Positions 26,748 to 36,592 are shown, counted from the stretch's first letter. The stretch: 64,000 nt of DNA from Bacteroidota bacterium (GCA_018268035.1 JAFDXI010000119.1:62001-126000); one strand, 5' to 3'. The notes: generated by a model from the letters alone, not told the origin. Program-made: numbers and translations.

Positions 26748-27896
26748 TTATTGCACTATACTTGTGCCATTTTCTATTTGCGCTACATAAGCAGTTAAAT
26801 TGAGGCCTGTGGCCTGGTGATACAAAGGTGACAATTGTGCTATCAATCCATCTATGGCATCTGCCTGCACGAGGTTGATGGTACAGCCACCAAAACCACC
26901 CCCCATCATCCTGGCGCCTGTTACTGCCGGGTTATTCCTTACTGCATCAACGAGGAAATCAAGTTCTTTGCAACTCACTTCATATTCTTTACTTAGACCA
27001 TCATGTGTGCGGAACATTTTTTCACCCAGTGATTTAATATCATTTTGTTGCAGGTGAACGCAGGCCTGTAACAGTCGCTCAATTTCATCCACCACAAAGC
27101 GGCAACGCTTATAGATTAATTTATCTTTTGGCAAAACAAATTCATCCAGCATAGTAGCAGTAACATCCCTTAAACTTTTCACATTGGGATGGTATTCCTT
27201 TACCCATGCCACACCTTGTTCGCATTGCTGCCTGCGCACATTATATTCTGATGATGAAAGGGAATGTTTTATGTTGGTATTGAGCAAAAGAATTTTCAGG
27301 TTTCCTAACTGCAAGGGTTCATATTCATATTCAAGGCTGCGGCAATCGAGGCGGATGGCATGTTCATTTTTGCCAAACATGCTTGCAAACATATCCATGA
27401 TGCCGCATTGAAGGCCCACAAATTCATTCTCTGATTTCTGCGCCATCTTTACCAGGTCAAGCCGGGATAATTTCAAATCAAATAATTCATTCAGTGCAAA
27501 ACCTACTGCACATTCCAATGCAGCAGATGAAGATAAACCTGCACCCACAGGCACATCACCGTCAATCACTGCATTAAAACCGGTGATTTCAATTCCTTTT
27601 TTCTTCAACTGGTCAACGATGCCAATGATATAATTCGGCCAGTGTTGTTCAGAATATTGTATGGTAGAAATGGTGCATTGAAAATCTTCTTTAAAGTCAA
27701 CAGCGTATAGTTTTATCACATCATCATTTCGTTTGCTGATGGCAACATAGATAGCTTTGTCAATTGCTGCGGGCAAAACAAAGCCTTCGTTATAATCTGT
27801 GTGTTCGCCGATAATATTGACTCGACCGGGAGAGCGCACTATCAAAGGTTCAGCAGAAAATTTATCATGAAAAACTTTGGAGACAGAATCAATCAT
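26748..27896 (-). CDS. galK: Galactokinase
   Basis: This GHMP kinase phosphorylates galactose to galactose 1-phosphate (Leloir pathway). In the 382-residue protein the galactokinase signature GRVNIIGEHTDYNEG lies at residues 24-38, the ATP loop PVGAGLSSSAA at 116-126, and the third motif MMGGGFGGC is near residue 338. All are intact. No galT, galE or galM is adjacent, so galactose genes are dispersed in this genome. The 262 bp upstream to the HU-CCDC81 gene hold no clear gene. Confidence 0.96.
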   Translation of the reverse strand: MIDSVSKVFHDKFSAEPLIVRSPGRVNIIGEHTDYNEGFVLPAAIDKAIYVAISKRNDDVIKLYAVDFKEDFQCTISTIQYSEQHWPNYIIGIVDQLKKKGIEITGFNAVIDGDVPVGAGLSSSAALECAVGFALNELFDLKLSRLDLVKMAQKSENEFVGLQCGIMDMFASMFGKNEHAIRLDCRSLEYEYEPLQLGNLKILLLNTNIKHSLSSSEYNVRRQQCEQGVAWVKEYHPNVKSLRDVTATMLDEFVLPKDKLIYKRCRFVVDEIERLLQACVHLQQNDIKSLGEKMFRTHDGLSKEYEVSCKELDFLVDAVRNNPAVTGARMMGGGFGGCTINLVQADAIDGLIAQLSPLYHQATGLNLTAYVAQIENGTSIVQ

Positions 27897-28158
27897 TTTG
27901 TAAAAATTTAAAGAGAGAAATTTCAGTGCAATATACTTTCAATTAGGTAACAAGTAATCAGGTTAATGAAAACAGGGAGGGAATATTGGGTGTGAGATAG
28001 GAAATATTTAATCAGATAGAAGCCTGAATGAAATTTACAAACATAGCAAGAACTTACCTTGCCTGATATGAAATTAAATTTTACAGTTGTCTCAATGAAA
28101 AGCAAGATGAATAGTTACCAGGGGGATTGGTAATACAAAACATATCAGTATGTAAAAA

Positions 28159-28731
28159 TCAATTTGCAGGATGCATCACGTAATAAGCAACAATAGCTGC
28201 AATGCCTATTGCTGCAAGGATGATTGCGGCAACCCACCATTTATCGTTTGCAGCAGCAGGTTGGCTTAATACTGCCTGCATTTCATCAGAAGTTTTTTCT
28301 TCTTCACCCACCAGCACAGTATGTGCAATATTTTTGCGGATGACTCTTTCTGCAATAAGTTCGGGATAATATGATGGCGCAGATTCCGGTTGAAAACTTA
28401 TTGCATCAGTTGATTGTTTTGATAGAGTCCCTATTCCTCTAAAACTGATAGGTTGATTGACATTGAGGCTTTCCTGCAATTGAGTAGAAAATTCTTTCAG
28501 TTTTTGCACTGCCTTCGATTCATCAATATTTAATTCCTGTGAAATAAAATCAAACAATTTTTTTTCATCAGGTTTTTCATCATTGTTGAAAATAATGTTG
28601 TGCCTGGCAGGTGTAATATTTCTATTGGTGAAATCAATATTTGCAGGAATGGTTTCAACTGAAAAACTCCCGATGCCCGGTAAATTGAGATGATGATGTA
28701 ATGCAAAAAACTTTTGTATGATGGTAAACAT
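28159..28731 (-). CDS. HU-CCDC81-type DNA-binding-fold protein with C-terminal membrane anchor
   Basis: The 190-residue protein has two HU-like modules in its first 125 residues: LNLPGIGSFSVETIPA (about 15-30) and PISFRGIGTLSKQ (about 97-109). The glycine turns match the HU-CCDC81 family of Bacteroidota. After a linker, residues 165-187 (WWVAAIILAAIGIAAIVAYY) form a membrane helix, and the protein ends six residues later. Many relatives continue into a periplasmic SPOR domain; here it is absent. The start overlaps the stop of the barrel gene (TAATG). The arrangement suggests a cytoplasmic HU part tethered to the inner membrane. Confidence 0.8.
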   Translation of the reverse strand: MFTIIQKFFALHHHLNLPGIGSFSVETIPANIDFTNRNITPARHNIIFNNDEKPDEKKLFDFISQELNIDESKAVQKLKEFSTQLQESLNVNQPISFRGIGTLSKQSTDAISFQPESAPSYYPELIAERVIRKNIAHTVLVGEEEKTSDEMQAVLSQPAAANDKWWVAAIILAAIGIAAIVAYYVMHPAN

Positions 28732-30425
28732 TATTTCATTTTTAATTGCCCGAACGAATATACAACTCCCACCAACATATTAAAGCCCAAAACAGGATAT
28801 TGGTTCCATCTCTGGTAAGTATTGTTGAATACATTGTTGAATTGAATCCATGCTTTCCAGTTGGGCATGAATGTAAATTCAGCGCCTAAGTTCGCATCGA
28901 ATGCCGGTGAAAGTGTTTCATGGCCGAATGTTTTTGTACGGTATTGAATAGAGCGCCAGGAGAAAATATCTGCTTTTACCAATAAATCTTTTACAGGCAC
29001 ATACCGCACTGAGCCAGTAAACTCAACAGGAATTAAGCCATAGGCCTTTGGATTTTGTTTTAAGTTGCTGTATTGATTGAATGTAATGCCTACCAATGCT
29101 GAGAATTGTTCATTGGCAGTATAGCCTGCTTCGCCATGGATTTTTACATCATTCAATGAAGGCTCATACATAATATCGAATGATTTTCCTGTGATAGTAT
29201 CATTCACGAATAAAGGCTGATTGGTGATCTTTAAAAATGATACCCTCGCATTATAAGTAAAGTGGTCGCCGAGGCTGCCTTTGAAACCTGCATATTGTTC
29301 TTTTACCAATGAGTTTAATAACGCTGTAGGCTGTGCAATAAATGGATTGTATGCTGCCAAAGCCTGGTAAGTGTTTTTGTTGTAATAGCCAATCCATCCA
29401 CCTTGTAAAATAAATTTTTCATTGTTCAGTTTGATGTCAGCAGTGAAGTTGGGTAATAAACTAAAATCGCTGTTACTCCACGAAGGTGTAAAGCCCGCTG
29501 TTATTTTCAGGTTGGTGGTTTTGTAAGTTACAGATGGCGTTACATAATAGATGGTGTTGCTGATATCTGTTGTATCAGTTTTATAACTATTGATAATACC
29601 TGCAATACCTAAACTGACATCAAAATTTTTTGTGATGGATTTTGAAGCAGGCAAATCAAATGATAAAGTATTTTCTCTTCCATTATGGTTGTCGCCAAAA
29701 ATATCAATTGCAATAAAAGGATTGTAGTTGATACCGTAAGTGTTTTCCTGTTTGTTGCGAACAGCAATCTTACCGCCAAAGCCAGTAAAATTTTGTTTGA
29801 GGTTGCTCTTATTAAATATTAAACTATCAGGCTGAAAACCGTATAAATACTGGCTGCTGTTGTCAACATATACATTGGCATTCCATTCGTTTTTATTATT
29901 GGCAGAAGAAAAAATACCGAGAGCATCGAGACGTAGTTTGCTGTAATTCTGGTATTCAAGTTTGCCATTGGAGGAAACAAATTTGCCATTGATGTTAATA
30001 ACAGAATTGACACCATCACCAAAAGATAAACCGGCTTGCAGATAAGGTGTGGTATAATTGCCATAACCCAGTTTTACAAAACTTGTATTGTTCCAATGCA
30101 CACCTGTATCAATATTTTCAGCGAGCGCTTTCAGTTCAGGTGACTGATATGCAAATGAAAGATTCTGAACAGGGATATCATAACTCAATGATGGCCGTGT
30201 CGCATCAGGCGGGGGAGTGGCACCGCTGAAATTAATTTTTGATGTTTGTTTTAACGCAGGTGCAAATTCTGATGTAACAATTACTGTTCTCGGTGGCAAT
30301 GCAGTATCTGATGTAGAAGTTTGTTGTTTTTTTTCAACTTCTTTCTTTTGTTTTTTGTTTCTTCTCTGCGCAAAAGAAACCTGCGTTATACAAATCAATC
30401 CTATAATTATAACTATGTATTTCAT
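28731..30425 (-). CDS. Outer-membrane beta-barrel protein (TonB-receptor-like barrel without plug)
   Basis: A signal peptide (MKYIVIIIGLICITQVSFAQ) is followed by a Lys/Gln-rich linker and about 480 residues of alternating beta strands: WNNTSFVKLGYGNYTTPYLQ, later VSFLKITNQPLFV. The terminal strands read AWIQFNNVFNNTYQRWNQYP and MLVGVVYSFGQLKMK, as in TonB-dependent receptors. No plug domain or TonB box is evident. It lies between the giant TPR gene (48 nt upstream) and the HU-CCDC81 gene (1-nt overlap). Function is unknown; a structural role in the envelope fits the context. Confidence 0.85.
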   Translation of the reverse strand: MKYIVIIIGLICITQVSFAQRRNKKQKKEVEKKQQTSTSDTALPPRTVIVTSEFAPALKQTSKINFSGATPPPDATRPSLSYDIPVQNLSFAYQSPELKALAENIDTGVHWNNTSFVKLGYGNYTTPYLQAGLSFGDGVNSVININGKFVSSNGKLEYQNYSKLRLDALGIFSSANNKNEWNANVYVDNSSQYLYGFQPDSLIFNKSNLKQNFTGFGGKIAVRNKQENTYGINYNPFIAIDIFGDNHNGRENTLSFDLPASKSITKNFDVSLGIAGIINSYKTDTTDISNTIYYVTPSVTYKTTNLKITAGFTPSWSNSDFSLLPNFTADIKLNNEKFILQGGWIGYYNKNTYQALAAYNPFIAQPTALLNSLVKEQYAGFKGSLGDHFTYNARVSFLKITNQPLFVNDTITGKSFDIMYEPSLNDVKIHGEAGYTANEQFSALVGITFNQYSNLKQNPKAYGLIPVEFTGSVRYVPVKDLLVKADIFSWRSIQYRTKTFGHETLSPAFDANLGAEFTFMPNWKAWIQFNNVFNNTYQRWNQYPVLGFNMLVGVVYSFGQLKMK

Positions 30426-30473
30426 TCTAAAAATTTCTGTTTGACAATTAATACCAGGGATGCGAATATTGAT

Positions 30474-33400
30474 TTAATTGTTATTAGCTACTTTACTGTT
30501 TTTATCTTTTTCAGCAATCACATCATTCAGTTTTTGTTGCGCTTCCTGTTTCAGGCTTGTATCTGAAGCATTTTCCACCACGCTTTTCAAAGTAGCTTCA
30601 GCATTGAAATAATCTTGTTCTTTATAATAAATACTGCCCAAAAGAATGTAGGCTTTTGTAATCCAGTAATCATAACTACCGGCTTTATTGATGACATCAA
30701 AGCCTGCTTTTTCTGCATTCTTCAAATCATTCTGCTGGAAAAGAATTTCGGCAATACGGTACCGTGCTTCTGCTGCATATTCATTTTTGCCGGTGGCAAC
30801 AACAGCTTTATATGCATCTGTTGCTTCTGATAGCTGGTTGTTAGTTTGATAATTTTTTCCAATCACCAGGTTGGCCATTGCTTTATCATCTGAAGCAATT
30901 CCTTTCTGCTGTAATAAATCATTCGCATTGGCAACAGCATCTGAAATTTCATTCAGTTTATATTGGCAACGCAACAAACCACGTTCACTTTCCAGTTTGT
31001 TTTCAGGTGATGTGGCCAGTGATTTTAGCTGTGAGAAATAATTTTCTGCCTGCTGATAATTTTTTATTTCAAAATAAGAAATGCGTGCTGCCTGCAACAA
31101 ACTTTGTTCAGCATAACTGTTGGGTGCCTGTTTAATTACGTTATCATAAAATGGCAGCGCATGCAGAAAATCTTTTTTTGTATTATAAATATCAGCGAGC
31201 AAATAATTGGCTTCTACAAAATATTTCCCATTGGGAAATTTGGATAAATAGTTATTGAAGCCCTGAGTGGCTGCTGCAAAACTTTGATTGTTATATGCAG
31301 ACTGTGCTGTTATAAAACTCAGTGAGTCCTGTTCAGAGTAACTTACGGGCTTGCCACTTTGTTGCATGAATGCAACAAAGTCGTCAGGCTTTTGCATATT
31401 AATAAAAATATCACGGACATAATCAACCGCTTCATCACTTTCCGGTGCGTTTGGATAAGTAGTAATTAATTTTTGAAAATTGTTCAACGCATTTTGGTTA
31501 TCCTGCAGGTTAAAATAACTAATACCCAATTTTAAATAAGCCTGTGGTTTATATGCGTCAGAATTTTTATTGGCAATGATAGCAGTTAAAGGTTGTATGG
31601 CTGCATTATATTGTTCGCTTGCGAGGTAAGTGTTGGCAACTTCCATGCCTGCATCCGCAGCAAGCTGAGAAGATGGATACCTGTTTTTGATTGATTGCAA
31701 CAAAGCAACTTTTTGTGCGTATTGCCCATTGGCTCCGGCAATAACAGCTTTTTGATACAAAGCATAGTCAGCAGATGGCAACTGGTTATTGATGACAGTT
31801 TCATACATCTGCAATGCCTGGCTAAGTTTTTTTTGCATGAAATAACAATCAGCCTGTCTCAAATATGCATCCACCTGTAAGGGTTGTGAACTATTGTTTA
31901 CACTTGTAGTTACAGATTTGAATTGATTGAGTGCATCAGTATAATCCTCTTGTCGCAGGTATGCATAACCCAAAGTGTAATGCGCATTCAATGGGTTTAT
32001 TTCACCATCAGTAGAAGGGTTTTTTAAATATTGTTGAATATAATAAACAGATGAATCAAATTGATTATTCCTGAAAGCAATTTCACCTTTCCAGAAATTG
32101 GCAAAACCTATATAGGGTTCACTATATTCAACACCATAAAGCCTGTTCAATAAATTATCTGCCTGTGCTAATTGCTGGTCATTGATCAATTCAACAGACC
32201 TTCCATATAAAATTTTAGGATAAGCTTTTTTTACAATTTCGCTATTGGAACGAAGCGATTCAACCAGGTTCAACGCTTCTGCATAATTATTGGTATTGGA
32301 GAGCACATTTACCAGTAGTTCTTTTGCTTCAGTAGTATTATTTGAATTAGGATAAGTTGCGAGAAAACTTTTCAATTCAGTAAGCGCCACATCTGTATAA
32401 CCCAGCTCAACAGAAAGTTTAGCATAATTAAAATGTGAAACTTCTTTTTGTTGTTTGTCACTGCTGTTGAGAGAACAAAAAAGAAATGCATTTCTTGCGC
32501 CGGATTTATTTCCAAGTTTCAGGTATGAGTCGCCCAACAGATACATACTGTTTTGAGCAATGGTATCCTGCTTACCGCCTAATTCTTTAAAACCATCGCT
32601 TGCCTTTTTGTATTGTTGTGCATCATAATAACAATAAGATAATTCATATAAATCTTCACGGCTCACTTTCTGAGTATTGCTCACATATTTTTCAAGGTAA
32701 GGCAATGCAGTTTTATATTTTCCTTTTTCAAAATAAATATGACCTACCAATTCACGCATTTGTAAATCGTAATACTGATTGCTGCTTTGCAAAACACTTT
32801 CAGCATAAGCCAATGCTTCATCTTTTTCACCTTTGTAATAATAAATTTCAGCGATATAATAAGGGATGATCGGTTGATATTTGGGTTGCTTTTCAATAAT
32901 TTTAAACGCATTTAAAGCCTGTGTATAATCTTTATTTGCAAAGGCAATATATCCGTAATAATAATTGGCATCATAATAATTTGGGTTGGATGGAATCTGT
33001 GCGATAGATGCAAACAAAGGTTTGGCTTCAGTAAAACGTTTCATGGTGAAATAAGCATAGCCCTGGTGAAATTGCATATTGGCGATTTCATCATTGGTCA
33101 GGTTGCTCACATTTACTTTTTCATATAAAGCAACCGCCTCATCAAAACGCATCCTGCGATAATCATACTCTGCCAACTGGTAGCTCATCATTTCAATGCG
33201 TGGTGCATTATGTTCCAGGTTGATGAAATCATTTGCATCATCTACTGCTGTTTCATCATTTAACTGCAAACGGCAAACAATGCTGTAATACTTTGCTTCA
33301 GTTTGCACACTGGATGGGATATTGCTTTTCCTGTTGTTGTCTAAAACCAGTTTTTCAAACAGCGGATAAGCAAGGCTGAATTTTTGTTCCTGGTATAAAG

Positions 33401-33515
33401 CTTTCGCTTCTTTAAATTCAGCATCCGGGTCGTTATATGTATAAGTAGATTGTGCCTGTAAATGATAAGTGGCTAAAAAAAAACAAATTAAAGTTGCTAA
33501 CTTCTTGTGTTGCAT
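30474..33515 (-). CDS. Large secreted tetratricopeptide-repeat protein
   Basis: The 1013-residue protein has a signal peptide (MQHKKLATLICFFLATYHLQAQ) and then almost only TPR helices from residue 30 to 1000. Typical units are FWKGEIAFRNNQFDSSVYYI, AYLKLGISYFNLQDNQNALN and ARYRIAEILFQQNDLKNAEK, in about 25 units. TPR proteins scaffold complexes; this one should be periplasmic or attached to the outer membrane. It is first in the operon with the barrel and HU-CCDC81 genes, and is divergent from the doxX-like gene. The three probably act together across the envelope, which is inference. Confidence 0.93.
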   Translation of the reverse strand: MQHKKLATLICFFLATYHLQAQSTYTYNDPDAEFKEAKALYQEQKFSLAYPLFEKLVLDNNRKSNIPSSVQTEAKYYSIVCRLQLNDETAVDDANDFINLEHNAPRIEMMSYQLAEYDYRRMRFDEAVALYEKVNVSNLTNDEIANMQFHQGYAYFTMKRFTEAKPLFASIAQIPSNPNYYDANYYYGYIAFANKDYTQALNAFKIIEKQPKYQPIIPYYIAEIYYYKGEKDEALAYAESVLQSSNQYYDLQMRELVGHIYFEKGKYKTALPYLEKYVSNTQKVSREDLYELSYCYYDAQQYKKASDGFKELGGKQDTIAQNSMYLLGDSYLKLGNKSGARNAFLFCSLNSSDKQQKEVSHFNYAKLSVELGYTDVALTELKSFLATYPNSNNTTEAKELLVNVLSNTNNYAEALNLVESLRSNSEIVKKAYPKILYGRSVELINDQQLAQADNLLNRLYGVEYSEPYIGFANFWKGEIAFRNNQFDSSVYYIQQYLKNPSTDGEINPLNAHYTLGYAYLRQEDYTDALNQFKSVTTSVNNSSQPLQVDAYLRQADCYFMQKKLSQALQMYETVINNQLPSADYALYQKAVIAGANGQYAQKVALLQSIKNRYPSSQLAADAGMEVANTYLASEQYNAAIQPLTAIIANKNSDAYKPQAYLKLGISYFNLQDNQNALNNFQKLITTYPNAPESDEAVDYVRDIFINMQKPDDFVAFMQQSGKPVSYSEQDSLSFITAQSAYNNQSFAAATQGFNNYLSKFPNGKYFVEANYLLADIYNTKKDFLHALPFYDNVIKQAPNSYAEQSLLQAARISYFEIKNYQQAENYFSQLKSLATSPENKLESERGLLRCQYKLNEISDAVANANDLLQQKGIASDDKAMANLVIGKNYQTNNQLSEATDAYKAVVATGKNEYAAEARYRIAEILFQQNDLKNAEKAGFDVINKAGSYDYWITKAYILLGSIYYKEQDYFNAEATLKSVVENASDTSLKQEAQQKLNDVIAEKDKNSKVANNN

Positions 33516-33627
33516 AAGATGTGTGAACGATGTGTGTCTGCAAATATTTTAAATGCTTTCTTAAATAAAAGTAAAACCGCCTAAAGATAAATATGTTGCT
33601 AAAGCTTATAAACATTCTGTGTTTTAA

Positions 33628-33659
33628 TTGTGGATAAACCTTGATTAACTTTACTTTTG
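33628..33659 (+). promoter_or_regulatory. Bacteroidota-type promoter before the DoxX gene
   Basis: TTG at 33628-33630 and TACTTTTG at 33652-33659, 21 bp apart, match the -33/-7 pattern TTG/TAnnTTTG. The box ends about 19 nt before the ATG at 33678. Confidence 0.55.
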
Positions 33660-33677
33660 CCGCAAATAATAACCCGG

Positions 33678-34088
33678 ATGAAAAAATTTTTTTCGATTAA
33701 ATACAGTGTTGCTGCATTTAATTTCTCAATGTTATTTATCAGGATTGTATTTGGTATTTTACTGATTGCCAAACATGGATACATGAAAATGATTCATTTC
33801 TCGGAAATGCAATCACAGTTTTACAATTTTATGGGGATAGGTTCAAAGCTTACTTTAATCATTGCCATCATTGTTGAAGTGTTGTGTGCCTTATTTGTAG
33901 TGTTGGGGTTATTTACCAGGATGGCAGTTATACCTTTAATAATAATGATGCTGGTTGTAGTGTTTGGTGCAGATGCAGGTAAGCCACTGGAAAGTTCAGA
34001 ACTAAGCCTGATGTATCTCGCAGCTTTTGTTACTTTATTTTTCTGCGGTCCTGGACGGGTTAGCATTGATGGTATGATAAATAAATAA
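33678..34088 (+). CDS. DoxX-family membrane protein
   Basis: The ATG at 33678 gives MKKFFSIKYSV; an in-frame TTG at 33657 lies within the promoter. The product of about 136 residues has four predicted membrane helices with the family patterns RIVFGILLIAKHGYMKM and VLGLFTRMAVIPLIIMML, and ends in FFCGPGRVSID. DoxX proteins are small quinone-linked or thiosulfate-related membrane subunits in some organisms, but for most members the function is not known. The thioesterase gene follows after 29 nt. Confidence 0.88.
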   Translation: MKKFFSIKYSVAAFNFSMLFIRIVFGILLIAKHGYMKMIHFSEMQSQFYNFMGIGSKLTLIIAIIVEVLCALFVVLGLFTRMAVIPLIIMMLVVVFGADAGKPLESSELSLMYLAAFVTLFFCGPGRVSIDGMINK

Positions 34089-34117
34089 TCATTTGTGCAA
34101 TTTGAATATTGTGAAAA

Positions 34118-34561
34118 ATGATTTCACTCACTACAGCAATTAATTCTGAAACTATGTATGAATCAACTACGCAAACCAGGGTACGTTATGCCGAAACAGA
34201 CCAGATGAATGTTGTGTATTATGGAAACTATGCACAGTATTTTGAAATAGGCCGTGTGGAATCTATGCGTGCATTGGGTTTTACTTACAAAAGAATGGAA
34301 GATGAAGGAGTCATTATGCCTGTTGTTGAAATGCATATCCGTTACCTGCGGCCAGCTACTTATGATGATTTGCTGACAATAAAAACACAGGTGAGGTCAT
34401 TGCCTGTAAGCTATCATATCGAATTTTTCCAGGAAGTTTTTAATGAAGAAAATAAATTACTTGCTGCAGGCAGAGTGGTGTTGTATTTTCTAAAAAAAGA
34501 TAACTGGAAACGAATTGATATTCCTGCTGATTTAAGCAATACTTTGGCAAAATATTTTTGA
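34118..34561 (+). CDS. Acyl-CoA thioesterase, 4HBT/YbgC family
   Basis: This hotdog-fold protein carries the catalytic motif TDQMNVVYYGNYAQYFEIGR, with the acid Asp of the YAETDQM segment and the NYAQYFE helix. Strands RYLRPATYDDLLTIKTQV and FFQEVFNEENKLLAAGRVVL complete the fold. The conserved region begins shortly after an internal ATG at 34154 (MYESTTQTRVRYAETDQ), which may be the true start and would give 135 residues. Family members hydrolyse acyl-CoA thioesters; the YbgC type is often tied to envelope lipid metabolism. Confidence 0.9.
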   Translation: MISLTTAINSETMYESTTQTRVRYAETDQMNVVYYGNYAQYFEIGRVESMRALGFTYKRMEDEGVIMPVVEMHIRYLRPATYDDLLTIKTQVRSLPVSYHIEFFQEVFNEENKLLAAGRVVLYFLKKDNWKRIDIPADLSNTLAKYF

Positions 34562-34584
34562 GTTGAAAGTATTATTTTTATCCT

Positions 34585-35175
34585 ATGGAAATTAAAGAGC
34601 CAGCACCAAAATATATTCCAAGGATGTCACCACAGGAATTCTTGCAGTGGTAAAGACTACAGGAATTTAAACATGAATATGTGGAAGGTGAAATAATGGC
34701 AATGTCCGGCGCCTCAATTATGCACAACCGTATTGCTCCCAATATTCATGGAAGGTTATGGAATTTTTTGCAGGATAAAAGTTGTGAAGTTTTTGCTCAT
34801 AATTTACGGATTGCAGTTAACTCAAAAAGTTCTTTTTTTTACCCGGATGTTGTAGTTGCCTGTGATGAATTGGAATTTGATGAAGAATTGCCAAAAGATA
34901 CTGTGAAAAACCCGGTAGTTATTTTTGAAATTTTATCTTTCTCAACTGCTGATTTTGATTTAGGAAGAAAGCTGATGCTTTATATGCAGATTGAATCTTT
35001 GAAACAATACATCATGGTTGATTCAACAAAAATGTATGTGCGGGGAATGACAAGAAGAGATGAAGCATACACCTGGAAGTTTGATGAATGTATTTTGCCT
35101 GAAGATAATTTCATGATTGATTCAATCCATTATCAATTTATACTTGCTGATATTTACAAAGGAGTAAAGTTTTAA
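34585..35175 (+). pseudogene. Uma2-family (DUF820) PD-(D/E)XK nuclease-like gene with an in-frame stop
   Basis: Reading from the ATG at 34585, the frame encodes 22 residues (ending SPQEFLQW), then a TAA at 34651-34653, then continues without frameshift as RLQEFKHEYVEGEIMAMSGAS to the stop at 35175. Uma2 proteins normally have Glu at the stop position, so a single GAA to TAA change explains it. The remaining body keeps YVEGEI, YPDVVVACD and VVIFEILS, the expected acidic residues of the nuclease fold. A truncated product could start at the GTG at 34681 (164 residues) but would lack the N-terminal helix. Either pseudogene or shortened gene; the biological role of Uma2 proteins is not established. 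Confidence 0.75.
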
Positions 35176-35178
35176 TTA

Positions 35179-36585
35179 TTATTTCAGCGCATCCAGCACT
35201 TTAAAAAGTTTTGAAGTGATGCTACCCTGTGAAACATCATAATTATTTACAATAATTGACAGCACATATTTTTTCCCATTAGCAGCAGTGTAATATCCTG
35301 CATAAGCCTTGCAGCTATTAATGGTGCCGCTTTTTATTTTCATTCCATTATAAACAGGTAGTGCATCATAAAATGCAGGAAACCAACTTTGTTTTTTTGC
35401 ATACAATAATGCATTCACTTCTGCAAAACTTGTGACCCTGTTTTGTGGTGAAAGTCCACTACCGTCGAAAATATTAATGGAAGAAGAATCAATTCCATTT
35501 TGCTGCCAGAATTTTTTTAACTGATAGACACCAACTGATGCAGAACCGTTATTGCTTTCGTTTAAACCAATAGTTTTTAATAAACATTCACCATATAGGT
35601 TTATGCTTTTATGCAGGAACCAGTAAGCAATGCTGTCGAGTGAGGGAGAATGATAATTAGCAATAGTATTTTCTATCTCTGGTATTGGTTTATTCTGAAG
35701 GATGAATGAAGCACCGGTTATATAACTGCCTGAAACTTTCAAATCACTTTTTGTAAAATAACTTTCCAGTTCATTTTTGAATTGATCTGTTGAATAGGCC
35801 ACTGCACCAGTGATTTTAAACTCGTTTACACCTGTGGGAATAGTGCCCTCAGCTATTAAAGTATTTCCATAAGGTGGTAAATATAAGATGGTGTTATCAC
35901 CACTGTTTTTTTCTGCAGTTGTAATTAAGTTTTTGAAATTATTGACTTCAAGAGACGGGTCTGTCTTAATGATGGTTGTTGTATCATTCAAACTTTTGCC
36001 AGGTCTTAAATAAAGGTCATATTGATTTTCTTTCCAGTTGATGCCCCAGCTTCCGCTGCCATAATAATTGCCCATATCTTCCCAAATATATCCATCGGGT
36101 GTGGGGTTATATTCAAATGCTGCATCATCTAAAATGATATTGCCATCAATAAAATTTATCCCTGCATTTTTGATGGATGCAGCAATAAAATTTAAAATAG
36201 AATCAGGTTTTGTTTGTGCATAACGCCAACTGCCTAATGTTGGGTCGCCATATCCTTTGATGATAAGGTCGCCATTTAAATGGCCATTCACAATTTTTCC
36301 ATTATAACCAATGGTTGTTGTATATCTGAAGTCTTTGCCCAACAAACTAAATGCTGCAACTGAAGTGAAAATTTTTTGTGTACTTGCAGGTGATAGTCCA
36401 TATTGTTCATTCAATGCATAGATTTTATTCCCGTTTTCATCCGTTACATAAAAACTGAGAACAGCATGTTTCATTTGTGCATCCTGTAAAAAATTATTTA
36501 CAGCAGCATTAAGTTTTTCAACACCATTTTGTGCAGTTGAATTGATGGTTATGCTGATAAAAGCAAGCAATAAAACTTTGCGCAT
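35179..36585 (-). CDS. dacB: D-alanyl-D-alanine carboxypeptidase/endopeptidase, PBP4 (DacB) type
   Basis: The ATG at 36585 yields a signal peptide (MRKVLLLAFISITINSTAQ) and 468 residues. The penicillin-binding motifs of peptidase S13 are present: SxxK as Ser68-Thr-Gln-Lys71, SxN-like in FDGSGLSPQNRV, and KSG near the C-terminus in MKIKSGTINSC. The inserted domain between the first two motifs is typical for PBP4. The enzyme trims or cleaves cross-linked peptidoglycan peptides in the periplasm. It starts 7 nt after the stop of the barrel-protein gene, so the two share a transcript. Upstream in-frame starts would overlap that gene. Confidence 0.92.
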   Translation of the reverse strand: MRKVLLLAFISITINSTAQNGVEKLNAAVNNFLQDAQMKHAVLSFYVTDENGNKIYALNEQYGLSPASTQKIFTSVAAFSLLGKDFRYTTTIGYNGKIVNGHLNGDLIIKGYGDPTLGSWRYAQTKPDSILNFIAASIKNAGINFIDGNIILDDAAFEYNPTPDGYIWEDMGNYYGSGSWGINWKENQYDLYLRPGKSLNDTTTIIKTDPSLEVNNFKNLITTAEKNSGDNTILYLPPYGNTLIAEGTIPTGVNEFKITGAVAYSTDQFKNELESYFTKSDLKVSGSYITGASFILQNKPIPEIENTIANYHSPSLDSIAYWFLHKSINLYGECLLKTIGLNESNNGSASVGVYQLKKFWQQNGIDSSSINIFDGSGLSPQNRVTSFAEVNALLYAKKQSWFPAFYDALPVYNGMKIKSGTINSCKAYAGYYTAANGKKYVLSIIVNNYDVSQGSITSKLFKVLDALK

Positions 36586-36592
36586 CCGTTTT

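Noticed and set aside
27923..28105. 60-residue minus-strand frame between galK and the HU-CCDC81 gene
   Set aside because: No signal, domain or typical codon pattern; the composition matches AT-rich non-coding DNA.
28115..28133. 6-bp hairpin TTACCA/TGGTAA downstream of the HU-CCDC81 gene
   Set aside because: The stem is short and no T-run follows on the minus strand, so terminator function is not supported.
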